DNA of 64,000 nt from NCBI GenBank assembly GCA_030374765.1, contig JARGXX010000002.1, positions 992,001-1,056,000 of the forward strand, read 5' to 3'. The notes under the pieces are model-generated. The model worked only from the letters and a program-made list of their open reading frames with translations. It was not told the origin of the DNA and did not search any database. Source of the stretch: Agarophyton chilense. Lineage: Eukaryota > Rhodophyta > Florideophyceae > Gracilariales > Gracilariaceae. Each line of letters opens with the position of its first letter. Positions within the stretch are counted from its first letter, which is position 1. Of the stretch, positions 63,455 through 64,000 are shown piece after piece. The position numbers and the translations under genes are program-made.

Positions 63455-64000
63455 TGAAGTGCAATGCCCTTCAAGGGGGTTTCTTCCCAGGACTTAGAGA
63501 TTTCGCTCGCTTGAGGACCAGCTTGGTCTATGACAAGCTATACCGCTATTGCGTGCCGACGGCTGGTTAGGACAGGAGGTGCACACTGGTGGAACACGTG
63601 GACTGCACGGATGCCGACGCTCGAGTGCGAGGCGTGCCACACGTGGCCCGGATTCTACCTAATGGTTAGTATTTTTTAGTATTTTTTAGTATTTTTTTAG
63701 ATATGCTATCGCTATTTAGTGTCTACTTTTCAGGCGCGCGCCCGCTGTCAGGGGCCGCGCGCCACACTGCTTAGAAGGTTGAGCACTGCTCCCCAGTAAA
63801 CACCGTCTGGGGATATCCCAAGGAGGGGGCCTTGGCTCTGAACTTTTTGCCTTCGGCGCGTCTTCACCGCATACTGCATGAGCGCCCGTCGCACGTTAGT
63901 TCATCCACCCCTCTGTCGACTAGAGTGCTACCATCACCGTGGGTTCATATTTAATCGCCGAAACTTGTCGTAGTCTCGCCCCTGTATAGGGTTTCGCCCC
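63455..64000 (+). repeat. 3' LTR of element B (cut by window end)
   Basis: Begins TGAAGTGCAATG and can be followed for 546 bp alongside the 5' LTR. It ends at the window edge within the CGCCCCTGTATAGGG region, so the right target duplication cannot be checked. Confidence 0.85.

Larger units (their letters stand above)
54705..64000 (+). mobile_element. Element B: related, older Ty3-type chromodomain retrotransposon, broken, runs off the window
   Basis: Its 5' LTR starts TGAAGGACAATG, and the first three bases were duplicated when element A inserted. Before that event it was preceded by GTCAC (42951-42955), its likely left target duplication. Parts seen: 5' LTR, the same primer-binding 18-mer as A, gag, protease-like, RNase H-like and integrase-like parts of pol, chromodomain, antisense-gene remains, polypurine tract and the first 546 bp of the 3' LTR. 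The two LTRs differ at roughly 10% of positions in the part visible in both, about four times the value for A, which fits A having jumped into B. It is broken in several places (about six or more) and was probably not autonomous for a long time. Confidence 0.88.

Overview
The window is nuclear DNA of a photosynthetic eukaryote, most likely a florideophyte red alga close to Chondrus crispus. This is inference from the gene set, not a database match. Host genes are short-spaced and almost intron-free. They include a plastid-type CGFS glutaredoxin fused to a GIY-YIG-like domain, a secreted GH16 enzyme of the agarase/carrageenase type, and standard eukaryotic genes (condensin II CAP-D3, TUP1, ARP4, TIM23, Alba). 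The gene islands are separated by retrotransposon-rich DNA.

Layout. 1-4.2 kb: a heavily decayed DIRS-like (tyrosine-recombinase) retrotransposon. 5.1-8.3 kb: two old Ty3-type LTR remnants around a broken DUF6818-like gene, then a PIF/Harbinger transposase remnant on the minus strand. 8.8-19.4 kb: first gene island, with a kynurenine 3-monooxygenase-like flavoprotein, a GH16 protein, tRNA-Cys(GCA) on the minus strand, an Alba-domain protein with one 86-nt intron, and a 916-residue aspartate-rich membrane-anchored protein. A 146-bp foldback element lies at 11.9 kb. 19.4-23.1 kb: no gene recognised with confidence.

23.1-39.5 kb: second, dense island. It holds a short TUP1-like WD40 protein (-), CAP-D3 (+), a full-length glutamine-rich TUP1 (-), an ANTH-like protein (-), TIM23 (+), the glutaredoxin (+) and ARP4 (+). 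Chromatin and transcription functions dominate (TUP1 pair, ARP4, CAP-D3). The intergenic DNA at 33-35.3 kb is rich in simple repeats and in CACGTG boxes. 39.5-42.9 kb: a 201-bp tandem duplication and a Helitron helicase fragment.

42.95-64 kb: two nested Ty3/mdg4-type LTR retrotransposons with a chromodomain. Element A (42959-54702) has 917-bp LTRs, a perfect 5-bp target duplication and LTRs about 2.5% diverged. It sits 3 bp inside the 5' LTR of the older element B (from 54705, running past the window end, LTRs about 10% diverged). Both carry, between the chromodomain and the 3' LTR, a long gene on the opposite strand. In A this is an open frame of about 630 codons with no family I recognise, and its protein sequence is clearly conserved in B. 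This antisense gene is the most novel object in the window.
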